The translations under genes and the position numbers were made by a program. Positions 48,055 to 57,573 of a stretch of 64,000 bases of DNA are shown in pieces; the stretch's first letter is position 1, and each line of letters starts with the position of its first letter. The DNA lies in contig NZ_JAVIWK010000001.1 of assembly GCF_034314165.1 (NCBI RefSeq), forward strand, positions 5,595,001-5,659,000, in the 5' to 3' direction. Source of the stretch: Pseudomonas sp. Bout1. Its GTDB lineage: Bacteria > Pseudomonadota > Gammaproteobacteria > Pseudomonadales > Pseudomonadaceae. The notes under the pieces are model-generated. The model was not told the origin of the DNA. It was given only the letters and a program-made list of their open reading frames with translations, and searched no databases.

Positions 48055-48727
48055 CACGACCCTCGGCCAGGCGATAGCCCACACCGTGCACCGTTTGCAG
48101 CAACGGTTTGGCGAAAGGTTTGTCAATCACCTGACGCAGTTGATGGACATGGCTGCGCAAGCTGTCGCTGTCCGGGCAGTCATCGCCCCACAGGGCTTCT
48201 TCGAGAATTTCGCGGCGCAATACGTGGGGGCTTTTTTGCATCAGCACCGCCAGCAGCTTCAGGCCCACCGGGTTGAGTTTGAGCAGGCGCCCCTCGCGGG
48301 TGACTTCCAGGGTGTCCAGGTCGTAATTCAGATCGCCAACTTGTAAGGCACGGCGCCCACCGCCCTGGGCACGGCGCAGCACCGCTTCGATGCGTGCGGC
48401 CAATTCCGACAGCGCAAACGGTTTGAGCAGGTAGTCATCGGCACCAGACTTGAAGCCCTGCAGCCGGTCATCCAGTTGGTCGCGGGCGGTGAGCATGATC
48501 ACCGGCGTGTCGCGTCGCGCATCTTCACGCAGGCGTTTGCACAGGGTGTAGCCATCAATGCCAGGCAGCATGATGTCGAGCACGATCAGGTCGTAATGTT
48601 CGGTGGCAGCCAGGTGCAGGCCCGACAAACCGTCCTGCGCACAGTCTACGGTGTAGCCCTTGAGCCCCAGGTAATCGGCCAGGTTGGCCAGAATATCGCG
48701 GTTGTCTTCAACCAGTAAAATTCGCAT
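48044..48727 (-). CDS. colR: Response regulator ColR
   Basis: OmpR/PhoB-type regulator of 227 residues: receiver domain with phospho-acceptor Asp51 (LIVLDIMLPGIDG) and a winged-helix DNA-binding domain (LRSHVHQLRQVID, VHGVGYRL). It is first in the colR-colS unit and divergent from the LTA-synthase-like gene, whose upstream region has a strong ColR-like box. Confidence 0.94.
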   Translation of the reverse strand: MRILLVEDNRDILANLADYLGLKGYTVDCAQDGLSGLHLAATEHYDLIVLDIMLPGIDGYTLCKRLREDARRDTPVIMLTARDQLDDRLQGFKSGADDYLLKPFALSELAARIEAVLRRAQGGGRRALQVGDLNYDLDTLEVTREGRLLKLNPVGLKLLAVLMQKSPHVLRREILEEALWGDDCPDSDSLRSHVHQLRQVIDKPFAKPLLQTVHGVGYRLAEGRDGV

Positions 48728-48844
48728 GGGCAGTGTCTCCGTACGCGGTAACGGCCGTGTTGGCTCGCGCAGCTTAAGGCCAAGTATGGCTCACGGCTAG
48801 GCCTGAAGGCCGCGCCGATTACTGTTTTCAACCGATTGCGGGAC

Positions 48845-48860
48845 TTAACGAGTTTTTCAC
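48845..48860 (+). promoter_or_regulatory. ColR-like box upstream of the LTA-synthase-like gene
   Basis: TTAACGAGTTTTTCAC matches 12 of 13 defined positions of the recalled ColR motif. It lies 68 bp before the gene's ATG, in the colR divergent gap. The spacing to the start is almost the same as for the second box at 46654. Confidence 0.65.
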
Positions 48861-48928
48861 TATAGGTTCACAACCTGACTACAGTGTCAGCGCGAAGATC
48901 GCGCCCATCGAAAATAAGGAATGTTGAC

Positions 48929-50878
48929 ATGGGTTTTCCAAAAACGGCGCCAATGCGCTATTTGCTGTTGGTGACCGGTGCCTGGCTGGTTATTTTTCTA
49001 CTGACCCGCATCCTGCTGTTGGTAACCCATCTGGACGAAGTCAGCGGTAACCTGCTGCCGGTATTCGGCGTGGGCCTGCTCTATGACCTTGGCTTCCTGG
49101 CCTATGCCGCCCTGCCCCTGGGCTTGTACCTGCTGCTGTGCCCGCCGGCTTTGTGGCGCCGCCGGGGCCATCGCTGGTTCTTGCAGGCGGTGCTGACCGT
49201 GAGCCTGTTCGCCATGCTTTTCACCAGCGTGGCCGAATGGTTGTTCTGGGACGAGTTCGGCGTGCGCTTCAATTTTATAGCCGTGGATTATTTGGTTTAC
49301 TCCAAAGAGGTGCTGAATAACCTGTTGGAGTCTTATCCAATTGGCAAGCTGCTGAGTCTGTTGGCGGTGCTGGCGATCGTCTTGAGCCTGGCCTTGCGCA
49401 AACCGTTCAACGCGGCAATGAGTTCGCCAATGCCGGCGATGCGTAAACGCCTGCTCAACGCCCTTGGCTTGTTGGTAGTGGCCGGCCTGAGCCTGCAACT
49501 GATCAACCAGGACAGCCCACGCAGCCAGGGCGGCAACGCCTACAACAATGAACTGGCGAGCAACGGCCCCTATCAGTTCTTCGCCGCGTTCCGTAACAAC
49601 GAACTGGACTACAACCAGTTCTACAAAAGCCTGCCAGCCGATGTCGTCGCCAAGCAACTGCGCGCCGAACTCAGCGAACCCAATGCACAGTTTATCGGCA
49701 CCGACCCACTGGATATCCGTCGCACCATTACTAACCCGGGCACGTTGCGCAAACCCAATATCGTGCTGGTGACCATCGAAAGCTTCAGCGCCAAGTACAT
49801 GGGCAGCAACGGCGACGCGGACAACCTCACACCCAACCTTGATGCGTTGCGCAAACAGAGCCTGTACTTCAATAACTTCTACGCCACCGGAACCCGTACC
49901 GACCGCGGCCTGGAAGCCATCACCCTGGCTATCCCGCCCACGCCTGGTCGCTCGATCGTCAAGCGCATTGGCCGGGAAAGCGGTTTCGGGAGCCTGGGCC
50001 AACACCTCAACGCCATCGGCTACGACAGCGTGTTCGTCTACGGCGGCCGTGGCTACTTCGACAACATGAACGCCTTTTTCAGTGGCAACGGTTACCGCGT
50101 GGTCGACCAGAGCAGCGTGCCCGAGGCGGAAATCAGCTTTAAAAACGCCTGGGGCATGGCCGACGAAGACCTTTATAAGCAGACGCTGAAACTGGCAGAC
50201 GCCGACTACGCCAAGCAGCAACCGTTCCTGCTGCAGTTAATGACCACCTCCAACCACCGCCCGTACACCTACCCGGCAGGTCGTATTGATATCAAGTCCG
50301 GTGACGGTCGCAATGGCGCGGTGAAGTACACCGACTACGCCATCGGCCAGTTCCTGGAGGCGGCGCGCCAGAAGCCATGGTTCGACAACACGATCTTCAT
50401 CTTCGTCGCCGACCACACGGCGGGCAGCGCGGGCAAGGAAGACCTGCCCATGGCCAACTACCAGATCCCGTTGTTTATCTACGCGCCCAAGCTGATCGAT
50501 GCTGGCGAGAATGCGAAACTGGCGAGCCAGATCGACCTGGCGCCAACCCTGCTGGGTTTGCTGAACCTGAGCTACGAGTCGACGTTCTTTGGCCGCAACC
50601 TGCTGCAAGACAATCCATTGCCCCCACGTGTGGTGGTCGGCAACTACCAGTACCTGGGCTTGTTCGACGGTAACGACCTGGCGATTCTCAGCCCACGCCA
50701 GGGCCTGCGCCGCCATGACCAGGCGCTGGGCGACAGCCACGAAACCCGGGTTGGCAGTGATGACCCGTTGATCCAGCGAGCCATCACCTACTACCAGGGC
50801 GCCAGCTATGGCTACAAACAACAGTTGTTGAGCTGGAGGGCGCCCAAGGACGAGGTTCCCCAAGTGAGTGCACGCTAA
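48929..50878 (+). CDS. LTA-synthase-like sulfatase-fold phosphotransferase
   Basis: Inner-membrane enzyme of 649 residues with five N-terminal membrane segments (to about residue 195) and a periplasmic sulfatase-fold domain. Metal/catalytic positions are Glu284 in TIESFSAKYMG, the threonines of GTRTDRGLEA (322/324) and Asp495-His496 in VADHTAGSAG. Relatives transfer phosphoglycerol or phosphoethanolamine to glycans or lipids; in a Gram-negative the acceptor may be periplasmic glucans or lipid A. The ATG at 48929 has AAGGA upstream. A ColR-like box 68 bp ahead suggests metal- or envelope-stress control. Confidence 0.88.
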   Translation: MGFPKTAPMRYLLLVTGAWLVIFLLTRILLLVTHLDEVSGNLLPVFGVGLLYDLGFLAYAALPLGLYLLLCPPALWRRRGHRWFLQAVLTVSLFAMLFTSVAEWLFWDEFGVRFNFIAVDYLVYSKEVLNNLLESYPIGKLLSLLAVLAIVLSLALRKPFNAAMSSPMPAMRKRLLNALGLLVVAGLSLQLINQDSPRSQGGNAYNNELASNGPYQFFAAFRNNELDYNQFYKSLPADVVAKQLRAELSEPNAQFIGTDPLDIRRTITNPGTLRKPNIVLVTIESFSAKYMGSNGDADNLTPNLDALRKQSLYFNNFYATGTRTDRGLEAITLAIPPTPGRSIVKRIGRESGFGSLGQHLNAIGYDSVFVYGGRGYFDNMNAFFSGNGYRVVDQSSVPEAEISFKNAWGMADEDLYKQTLKLADADYAKQQPFLLQLMTTSNHRPYTYPAGRIDIKSGDGRNGAVKYTDYAIGQFLEAARQKPWFDNTIFIFVADHTAGSAGKEDLPMANYQIPLFIYAPKLIDAGENAKLASQIDLAPTLLGLLNLSYESTFFGRNLLQDNPLPPRVVVGNYQYLGLFDGNDLAILSPRQGLRRHDQALGDSHETRVGSDDPLIQRAITYYQGASYGYKQQLLSWRAPKDEVPQVSAR

Positions 50879-50885
50879 CCAAATT

Positions 50886-50917
50886 GCCCCGGCCAAGTCT
50901 GCCCGGGGCTTTTTTTA
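50886..50917 (+). terminator. Intrinsic terminator after the LTA-synthase-like gene
   Basis: GCCCCGG and CCGGGGC pair around a 10-base loop followed by a run of eight T. The PAP2 gene begins 16 bp later, so read-through or an own promoter must serve it. Confidence 0.88.
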
Positions 50918-50932
50918 GAGTTCGAATTCGTC

Positions 50933-51679
50933 ATGCAAGCAATCGTTGTTCGTCCGTTATCCAAACCCCTCAACTTCTGGCTGTGCCTCGCTGTGCCTGC
51001 CGTTCTGGCGGTGGCCATGCTGTTGCTGGAGCTTACGTCGCTGGACATGGACATAGCCAAGTTGTTCTACAACGCTTCGGAAGGCGGCTTTGTCGGCCGG
51101 CACAGTTTTTTTCTGGAGGACATTCTTCACGATCGTGCCAAGCAGATGGTGATTGTGTTTTCGGTGCTGGCGATCGCCGGGTTTGCCGGGGCATTTGTTA
51201 TCGACCGGCTTAAACCCTATCGTCGGGAACTGGGGTGCCTGGTGCTGTCGCTCGCGTTGGCCACCTCGTTTGTTTCGCCGTTGAAGACGGTGACCGGGGT
51301 GCAATGCCCGTGGAGCGTCAAGGAGTTTGGCGGCCAGGAAACCTACAGCGAACTACTCAGTCCCAGGCCGCCGACTGACAAGCCGGGCCGTTGCTGGCCG
51401 GGCGGGCATGCGGCGACCGGGTTCGCCTTGTTTGCGTTGTTTTTTGCCCTGAGGGATCGCCGCCCGCGCATGGCACGCTGGGCATTTATATTTGCGCTGG
51501 GCCTGGGCACGGTGCTTTCGGTGAGCCGCACGATGCAAGGGGCGCACTTTCTTTCTCATAACGTGTGGACGGCGATTTTCAGTTGGGTGATTTGTTTGGG
51601 GGCGTATTACTTTTTGCTGTACCGGCCGCAGAGGGTTGCGGTTCGGGCGGGGCCACTTTTGAAAGGAACCCAAACGTAA
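50933..51679 (+). CDS. PAP2-type phosphatase with atypical active-site motifs
   Basis: Membrane phosphatase of 248 residues with about six hydrophobic segments. The three PAP2 motifs are recognisable but altered: KTVTGVQCP in place of K-x6-RP (Arg to Cys), PGGH in place of PSGH, and SRTMQGAHFLSH in place of SR-x5-H-x3-D (Asp to His). PGGH-bearing members exist among lipid phosphatases of the LpxE/LpxF-like group, so a lipid A or undecaprenyl-lipid substrate is possible. It follows the LTA-synthase-like gene after a terminator. Confidence 0.83.
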   Translation: MQAIVVRPLSKPLNFWLCLAVPAVLAVAMLLLELTSLDMDIAKLFYNASEGGFVGRHSFFLEDILHDRAKQMVIVFSVLAIAGFAGAFVIDRLKPYRRELGCLVLSLALATSFVSPLKTVTGVQCPWSVKEFGGQETYSELLSPRPPTDKPGRCWPGGHAATGFALFALFFALRDRRPRMARWAFIFALGLGTVLSVSRTMQGAHFLSHNVWTAIFSWVICLGAYYFLLYRPQRVAVRAGPLLKGTQT

Positions 51680-51750
51680 CCAAAAGGCTCAACGCCACCA
51701 CTCGGGCGGCTTGAGTGTAGAAGCAAAATCAACAGCAAACACCGTCCACG

Positions 51751-51835
51751 GCAGGAGCTGGCTTGCCGGCGATGGCGTTAACTGGGTGTACCTGATACAC
51801 CGAGTTGCCTGCATCGCCAGCAAGCCGGCTCCTAC
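51751..51835. repeat. REPIN between PAP2 and groEL
   Basis: GCAGGAGCTGGCTTGCCGGC and GCCAGCAAGCCGGCTCCTAC form an inverted pair; the loop has gtacctgatacaccgag. Confidence 0.85.
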
Positions 51836-51942
51836 AGCTTTTGTCCTTGCTTCTTTCAGGATGCCGGTTTAGCCGCGACGGGCCTTCGCGGCGGCCCGCG
51901 GAACAATTTCGGAGCGCGGCGCCGACAGGCGGGGCAGCACGT

Positions 51943-51970
51943 TTTGGTTACTTTGCCGCCTTTTGCAAAG
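51943..51970. repeat. Dyad of an interspersed repeat near groEL
   Basis: GTTACTTTGC and GCAAAGTGAC (9 of 10 complementary) flank an 8-base centre. The surrounding text (gcggggcagcacgttttggttac... ctgtaaaagcggaacc) resembles a repeat I have seen often in P. fluorescens genomes. The rest of the 425-bp gap 51680-52104 holds the REPIN, this element and the groEL terminator. Confidence 0.5.
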
Positions 51971-52044
51971 TGACACGCTGTAAAAGCGGAACCAATATCA
52001 GCCAGTACAAAAATAACGGATATATACACCAAAAATCGCAAGCC

Positions 52045-52087
52045 AAAAAAAGCCCCACCTGCATCACTGCAGGCGGGGCTTCTTTTT
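52045..52087 (-). terminator. Intrinsic terminator of groESL
   Basis: AGCCCC/GGGGCT outer arms and CCTGCA/TGCAGG inner arms; on the minus strand a run of seven T follows. It lies 18 bp after the groEL stop. Confidence 0.92.
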
Positions 52088-52104
52088 ACAGGGGTAAGGC
52101 TGGC

Positions 52105-53760
<1,656 letters not shown>

Positions 53761-53798
53761 TTAAATACTTTGTAGTAACGGGAAGATGAGCGGGGAAA

Positions 53799-54095
53799 TC
53801 AGCCTTCCAGAACAGCGAGAATCTCGTTCTCAGCCATTACCAGCAGGTCTTCGCCGTCGATTTTCACAGTGTTGCTGCCGGAGTAAGGGCCGAAAACAAC
53901 CTTGTCACCCACTTTCACAGCCAGCGCACGTACTTCACCGTTTTCCAGGGTTTTGCCTGGGCCAGCAGCGAGAATCACACCGTGGTTGGCTTTTTCAGCA
54001 GCCGAACCTGGCAGAACGATGCCGCCAGCGGTTTTCTTTTCTTCTTCACTGCGACGGATGACGACGCGGTCATGCAGAGGACGAAGCTTGCTCAT
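53799..54095 (-). CDS. groES: Co-chaperonin GroES
   Basis: Lid of the GroEL chamber, 98 residues. [19 protein letters not shown] opens the chain, the mobile loop is [13 protein letters not shown], and the C-terminus ends ILAVLEG. AGGAGAG precedes the ATG. A sigma-32-like promoter lies about 145 bp upstream. Confidence 0.98.
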   Translation of the reverse strand: MSKLRPLHDRVVIRRSEEEKKTAGGIVLPGSAAEKANHGVILAAGPGKTLENGEVRALAVKVGDKVVFGPYSGSNTVKIDGEDLLVMAENEILAVLEG

Positions 54096-54237
54096 TGTCG
54101 ATCTCTCCTAATTGTGTTTTTCATCGGCCGGTGTCAATTCCGGCAGGTTAAATTCCGGCGGTGCCGGTCGCGGTTCGCGGCGCGAAACGCGGAAGTCTGT
54201 CTGGTGTCGCCACCAGAAACCTTGCGGTGACCGTTAC

Positions 54238-54263
54238 ATAAGGGCGCATAAGCTTATTACAAG
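54238..54263 (-). promoter_or_regulatory. Sigma-32-like promoter of groESL
   Basis: Minus strand: CTTGTAA (-35-like, consensus CTTGAAA), 12-base spacer, CCCTTAT (-10-like, consensus CCCCATnT). Position and motif fit heat-shock control. No CIRCE element (TTAGCACTC dyad) is present in the leader. The leader is GC-rich and can form several hairpins. Confidence 0.5.
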
Positions 54264-54302
54264 GGTGCAGGGATGAAATTTTTTGTGTCGGGTGCGTCTT
54301 TA

Positions 54303-54331
54303 AAAGCCACACGGCACCCGCAGGTGCCGTG
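54303..54331 (-). terminator. Intrinsic terminator of fxsA
   Basis: CACGGCACC and GGTGCCGTG form a 9-bp stem on a CGCA loop; the minus strand then continues TGGCTTTTA. The T-run is short. Confidence 0.6.
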
Positions 54332-54343
54332 CCAGTGAGCGGA

Positions 54344-54820
54344 TTACTTGGGGTCGCGGTGTTCGAACTCGCCTTCGATCACATCACCTTCACGCCCCAG
54401 GGGCTGGCGCGGGGCCGGGCCACCACGGGGTTGCAGGTCGTCGGCAAAGGCGCGCTGGCGGATCGCCGCCTCTTCGGCGCGCTGGCGCATCTTGCCCGCC
54501 AACAGCTTGCGAGTGAATGGCAGCAACATTACCAGGCCCACTACGTCGCTGATAAAGCCCGGCAGGATCAATAAGCCACCGGCCAACGCCATCATCAGGC
54601 CTTCGAGCATGGTCTGGGCCGGCAGTTCGCCGCGATTCAGGCTTTCACGGGCACGCAGCGCCGTGGCCAGGCCGGCGACGCGCAGCACCAGAACGCCGAG
54701 CATCGAGCCGAGAATGATAAGCAGCAGCGCCGGGAAAAACCCTATTGCCCCACTGACTTGTACGAATACGAACAGCTCCAGCACTGGAAACAACAAAAAG
54801 AGCAACAAAAAAGGGCGCAT
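54344..54820 (-). CDS. fxsA: FxsA family membrane protein
   Basis: Inner-membrane protein of 158 residues with N-terminal hydrophobic segments (about 1-50), a loop, and another pair (about 78-105). The family's ELFVFVQV and LLILPGFISDVVGLVMLLP are visible; the hydrophilic tail ends in a D/E-rich stretch. E. coli FxsA affects phage exclusion by the F factor; the cellular role is unclear. The ATG at 54820 is chosen over an upstream in-frame TTG, and GAGGA precedes it at 9 bases. It lies upstream of groES on the same strand. Confidence 0.9.
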   Translation of the reverse strand: MRPFLLLFLLFPVLELFVFVQVSGAIGFFPALLLIILGSMLGVLVLRVAGLATALRARESLNRGELPAQTMLEGLMMALAGGLLILPGFISDVVGLVMLLPFTRKLLAGKMRQRAEEAAIRQRAFADDLQPRGGPAPRQPLGREGDVIEGEFEHRDPK

Positions 54821-54886
54821 CAAATGGTTCCTCAACGCAAGAATGCCTTGCTACTTCACCTTAGATGACGTCGCCGTTTCGTGAAT

Positions 54887-55618
54887 TCAAGCTTCAGCGC
54901 CTGTTTTTTTCGGCCAGACCTCAGCGTGAGCCAGGAAAACCAAGGCTTCGCGTACTTGTGTCGGCGTGTTGCAAGGCTCGGCAAACGGCAGCCAATAAAG
55001 TGCCTGGCCAATGCGCAAGTGCATGCCTTCACTGTCGATACCGGCCAATTGCGCAGGCTCGGAGGTCGGCAAGCCGGCCAGTTCGACGTAGTGGGCGATG
55101 GCCTTGGTGTGGTCGCTGTTCATGTGCTCGATCATGCTCAGTTCGGCCTTGCCCGCGAACGGATTGGCCAGGGCCAGTTGGTCAACCCAGTGGATCGCGC
55201 CAAACCCGCCGATGTAACGGTGACGTACCGGCTTAAGCACCCAGAAGTCAAAATCATGGGCTTTGTGGTAGTTCGCCGAATCCGGGAAATAGCGGTAATA
55301 GCGTTCGGCGGCAGCTTCAATTGCCGCACTGTCTTCGAGTTTCTCGGCCTCGGCCAGGTAGGTCAGGCGCCCTACCGCTTGCACATCGTCGGCCTCACGC
55401 TCACCAACCAACAGGGAGCACTTGGGGTCCTTTTGCAAATTGTGGGTGTGCTGGGCGATGCGGCTGATCAGGATCAGCGGCCGGCCCTCGGCATCCAGGC
55501 AATACGGCACCACTGAGCCAAACGGGAAACCGGGCATGGCCTTGGACAGAGTGGCCAGTGCCCCCCGGTATTCCTTGAGCAGTAGTTCTCGGGCATTTTT
55601 GGCAACGTGCTCGCTCAA
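54887..55618 (-). CDS. HugZ-like heme utilisation / PNP-oxidase-fold protein
   Basis: Cytoplasmic protein of 243 residues with a pyridoxamine-phosphate-oxidase-like split barrel (PYCLDAEGRPLILISRIAQH and SLLVGE) and a C-terminal DUF2470 domain (SMIEHMNSDHTKAIAHYVEL). HugZ-type relatives bind or degrade heme. There is no ATG in place: AAGGAG followed after 7 bases by TTG at 55618 (LSEHVAKNARELLL) is the best start; upstream in-frame sequence overlaps the decayed SDR gene on the other strand. Confidence 0.85.
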   Translation of the reverse strand: MSEHVAKNARELLLKEYRGALATLSKAMPGFPFGSVVPYCLDAEGRPLILISRIAQHTHNLQKDPKCSLLVGEREADDVQAVGRLTYLAEAEKLEDSAAIEAAAERYYRYFPDSANYHKAHDFDFWVLKPVRHRYIGGFGAIHWVDQLALANPFAGKAELSMIEHMNSDHTKAIAHYVELAGLPTSEPAQLAGIDSEGMHLRIGQALYWLPFAEPCNTPTQVREALVFLAHAEVWPKKTGAEA

Positions 55619-55693
55619 CTTATGACTCCTTTGATAAATTTCGTCAAAAAACAAACCTGGATAGCCGCTTAATTCTGCCCACAGGACTTGCGA

Positions 55694-55959
55694 ATGCATC
55701 TCAACGACAAAGTAATCATTATCACCGGCGGTTGCCAGGGTTTGGGCCGCTTCGCTGCCGAGTATTTTGCAAGCAAAGACGCACACTTGGCGCTGATGGC
55801 CCTCAATCAGGAAAAATCTCGACGAGGCGGTAGCCGCTTGCCAGGCCCATGGTGTGCAAGCCAGGGCCTATTTGTGCGACATGGCGAATGAGAGCAGGCG
55901 GCCCAAGCCGTCACAGATGGGGCAGACCGTGGAGTTGGACGGCGGGTTACACCTTTTGA
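55694..55959 (+). pseudogene. Decayed short-chain dehydrogenase/reductase (SDR) gene
   Basis: The remnant starts MHLNDKVIIITGGCQGLGRF, the TGxxxGxG cofactor motif of SDR enzymes. A one-base insertion in the A-run at 55812-55816 moves the homology to another frame (NLDEAVAACQAHGVQARAYL, then CDMANE). About 490 bp that should carry the catalytic Ser-Tyr-Lys are missing, and the text jumps to the C-terminal QTVELDGGLHL. A second shift in the T-run before the stop is likely. P. aeruginosa has an intact SDR gene at this position as I recall. Confidence 0.85.
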
Positions 55960-55970
55960 CGCCCCGGAGG

Positions 55971-56015
55971 GCTTTTTACAAGGTGGTTTTTTACCAGGTG
56001 GCTTTTTACCAGGTG
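55971..56015. repeat. Three tandem 15-bp repeats overlapping the DUF481 stop codon
   Basis: Units gctttttacaaggtg, gttttttaccaggtg and gctttttaccaggtg follow without gap. The third contains, on the minus strand, the CACCTGGTAA that encodes the last two residues and stop of the DUF481 protein. Confidence 0.85.
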
Positions 56016-57013
56016 ACGCCGAACCCTGCGGTATAGCGGGTCTTGCTCAACGCACTTTCCGAGTCGCCACTAATAATGTCGCGCTCGGCCTTGAGGTTGA
56101 GGGAGGCCCACTCGGTGACTTTGTAGCGCAAGCCCATTTCTGCATCCAGGGAGTAGCTGGACGGGCCCGACAGCGGCTTGCCCAACTCGCCATTGGTGAA
56201 GAATTCAACGGTCTTGCCCACCAGGAAGCGGTTGTAGTTCCACTTCGCAGCCAGCGAGTAGAAATTGTCTTTGCCGCCGTCCTGGTATTCGTAATCGGTG
56301 CGGTTGACCAGCGAACCGAGGGAGAACGCGCCCAGTTCGTCATCCCAGAACTGATAGCCAGGGCCGGTACCCACGGTGCGTTGGCGGGACAGGTCTTCAA
56401 CCTTGTCGCGCTTGTAGGTCAAGCGGCCCTGCCAGAACCAGTGTTCGGTGAGAAACCGGTCCAGGTCGTATTCCAACGCCCAGTTGTCAGTGGTGGTCAC
56501 GTCATCCTGGAATTCGCGGTTGTATTCGCCCTCGGCGGTATGACGCCACTGGCCATGACGTGCGGTGGTCTTAAAGTCGATGTCGTAGTCGTTGGTGTCG
56601 TTTTCGGCGCGTTTGTAGTCCAGCGCCATATCGATATTACCCTTCCACACCAGGTCTTCGATCACGGGCTTGGGCTTGATGATCTGCTGGATGCTCGCCA
56701 GTTCGACGGTCTTGGGCGCCTCGCCGTTGGCCAGGATAACCTTGCCGTCGTCGGCCGCCTTCAGGGATTTGGCCTTTTCGCCGGAGTAGGCGTCCTGCTT
56801 GACCAGAAGCTCCTGGTCGCTTTCCAGGGTTTTGACCTGCTTCCAGTCCACCGGGATCGCACCCGCGTAGTCGGTCTGGATCAGCAGCTTGCCACCGTCG
56901 AAAACCTTGATTTTGCCGGTCAGGCGATCACCGTTCTTCAACCAGACGGTATCGGCGAGCAGCGGCGTGGAAGCGCTGAAAACAGCGAGGCACAGCAGGG
57001 TTCTGGACAACAT
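56006..57013 (-). CDS. DUF481 outer-membrane protein
   Basis: Predicted outer-membrane beta-barrel of 335 residues. The signal peptide ends LLADTVWLKNGDRLTGKI (cleavage about residue 20). An N-terminal strand-rich region of about 100 residues precedes a DUF481/YdiY-type barrel of alternating strands. The C-terminus TAGFGVTW ends in an aromatic residue, the usual signal for barrel assembly. Function is unknown. It is separated from the SDR remnant by tandem repeats. Confidence 0.87.
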   Translation of the reverse strand: MLSRTLLCLAVFSASTPLLADTVWLKNGDRLTGKIKVFDGGKLLIQTDYAGAIPVDWKQVKTLESDQELLVKQDAYSGEKAKSLKAADDGKVILANGEAPKTVELASIQQIIKPKPVIEDLVWKGNIDMALDYKRAENDTNDYDIDFKTTARHGQWRHTAEGEYNREFQDDVTTTDNWALEYDLDRFLTEHWFWQGRLTYKRDKVEDLSRQRTVGTGPGYQFWDDELGAFSLGSLVNRTDYEYQDGGKDNFYSLAAKWNYNRFLVGKTVEFFTNGELGKPLSGPSSYSLDAEMGLRYKVTEWASLNLKAERDIISGDSESALSKTRYTAGFGVTW

Positions 57014-57167
57014 AAGCGGATATGGGGCTCGAGTTTGGCGAAAAAACGGGCATTATCGGGTTGGATAACTTCTTAGCAAGGACTGACTCGGGTATTGGTA
57101 TCGAGTTCCGTTCTCAGCGTTACATTTGCAGACATTTCCTACGAATAGACGGATATTTTCATCGGAT

Positions 57168-57530
57168 ATGCCCACCGTGACCGAAACATCCGACACCCCA
57201 CAGACCCCGGCCGAAATGCGCCGCACCGTGCTGTACCTGACCCTTGCCCAAGTGCCCGAAGGCTGCGTGATCAGCTACGGGGAGCTGGCGCACCTCGCCG
57301 GTTTGGGTCGCGCCGCGCGCTGGGTAGGCCGCACCCTGAGCCAACTGCCCGATGGCACCAAACTGCCCTGGCATCGCGTGTTGGGTGCCGGTGGTCGGAT
57401 AAGTCTGCCGGTGGGCAGTGCCTCGGGGGACGAGCAACGCGCGCGTTTGCGCGGCGAAGGCGTCACCATCCGAAACAATCGCGTTGATATTCAGCGCCAT
57501 GGCTGGCGCCCGGTAGAGCACAGCGGTTAG
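57168..57530 (+). CDS. Alkyltransferase-like (ATL) DNA-binding protein
   Basis: MGMT-family protein of 120 residues without methyl-transfer activity. The acceptor cysteine of the PCHR motif is replaced by tryptophan in PWHRV, as in ATL proteins that flag O6-alkylguanine for nucleotide-excision repair. The helix-turn-helix and arginine-finger part (AGLGRAARWVGRTL) is present. The ATG at 57168 is the first of the conserved block. ampG starts 43 bp downstream on the same strand. Confidence 0.92.
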   Translation: MPTVTETSDTPQTPAEMRRTVLYLTLAQVPEGCVISYGELAHLAGLGRAARWVGRTLSQLPDGTKLPWHRVLGAGGRISLPVGSASGDEQRARLRGEGVTIRNNRVDIQRHGWRPVEHSG

Positions 57531-57573
57531 AGTGCGCGCTTTATTTGCGTAATTCTGAGGCAGACTCCAGCCC

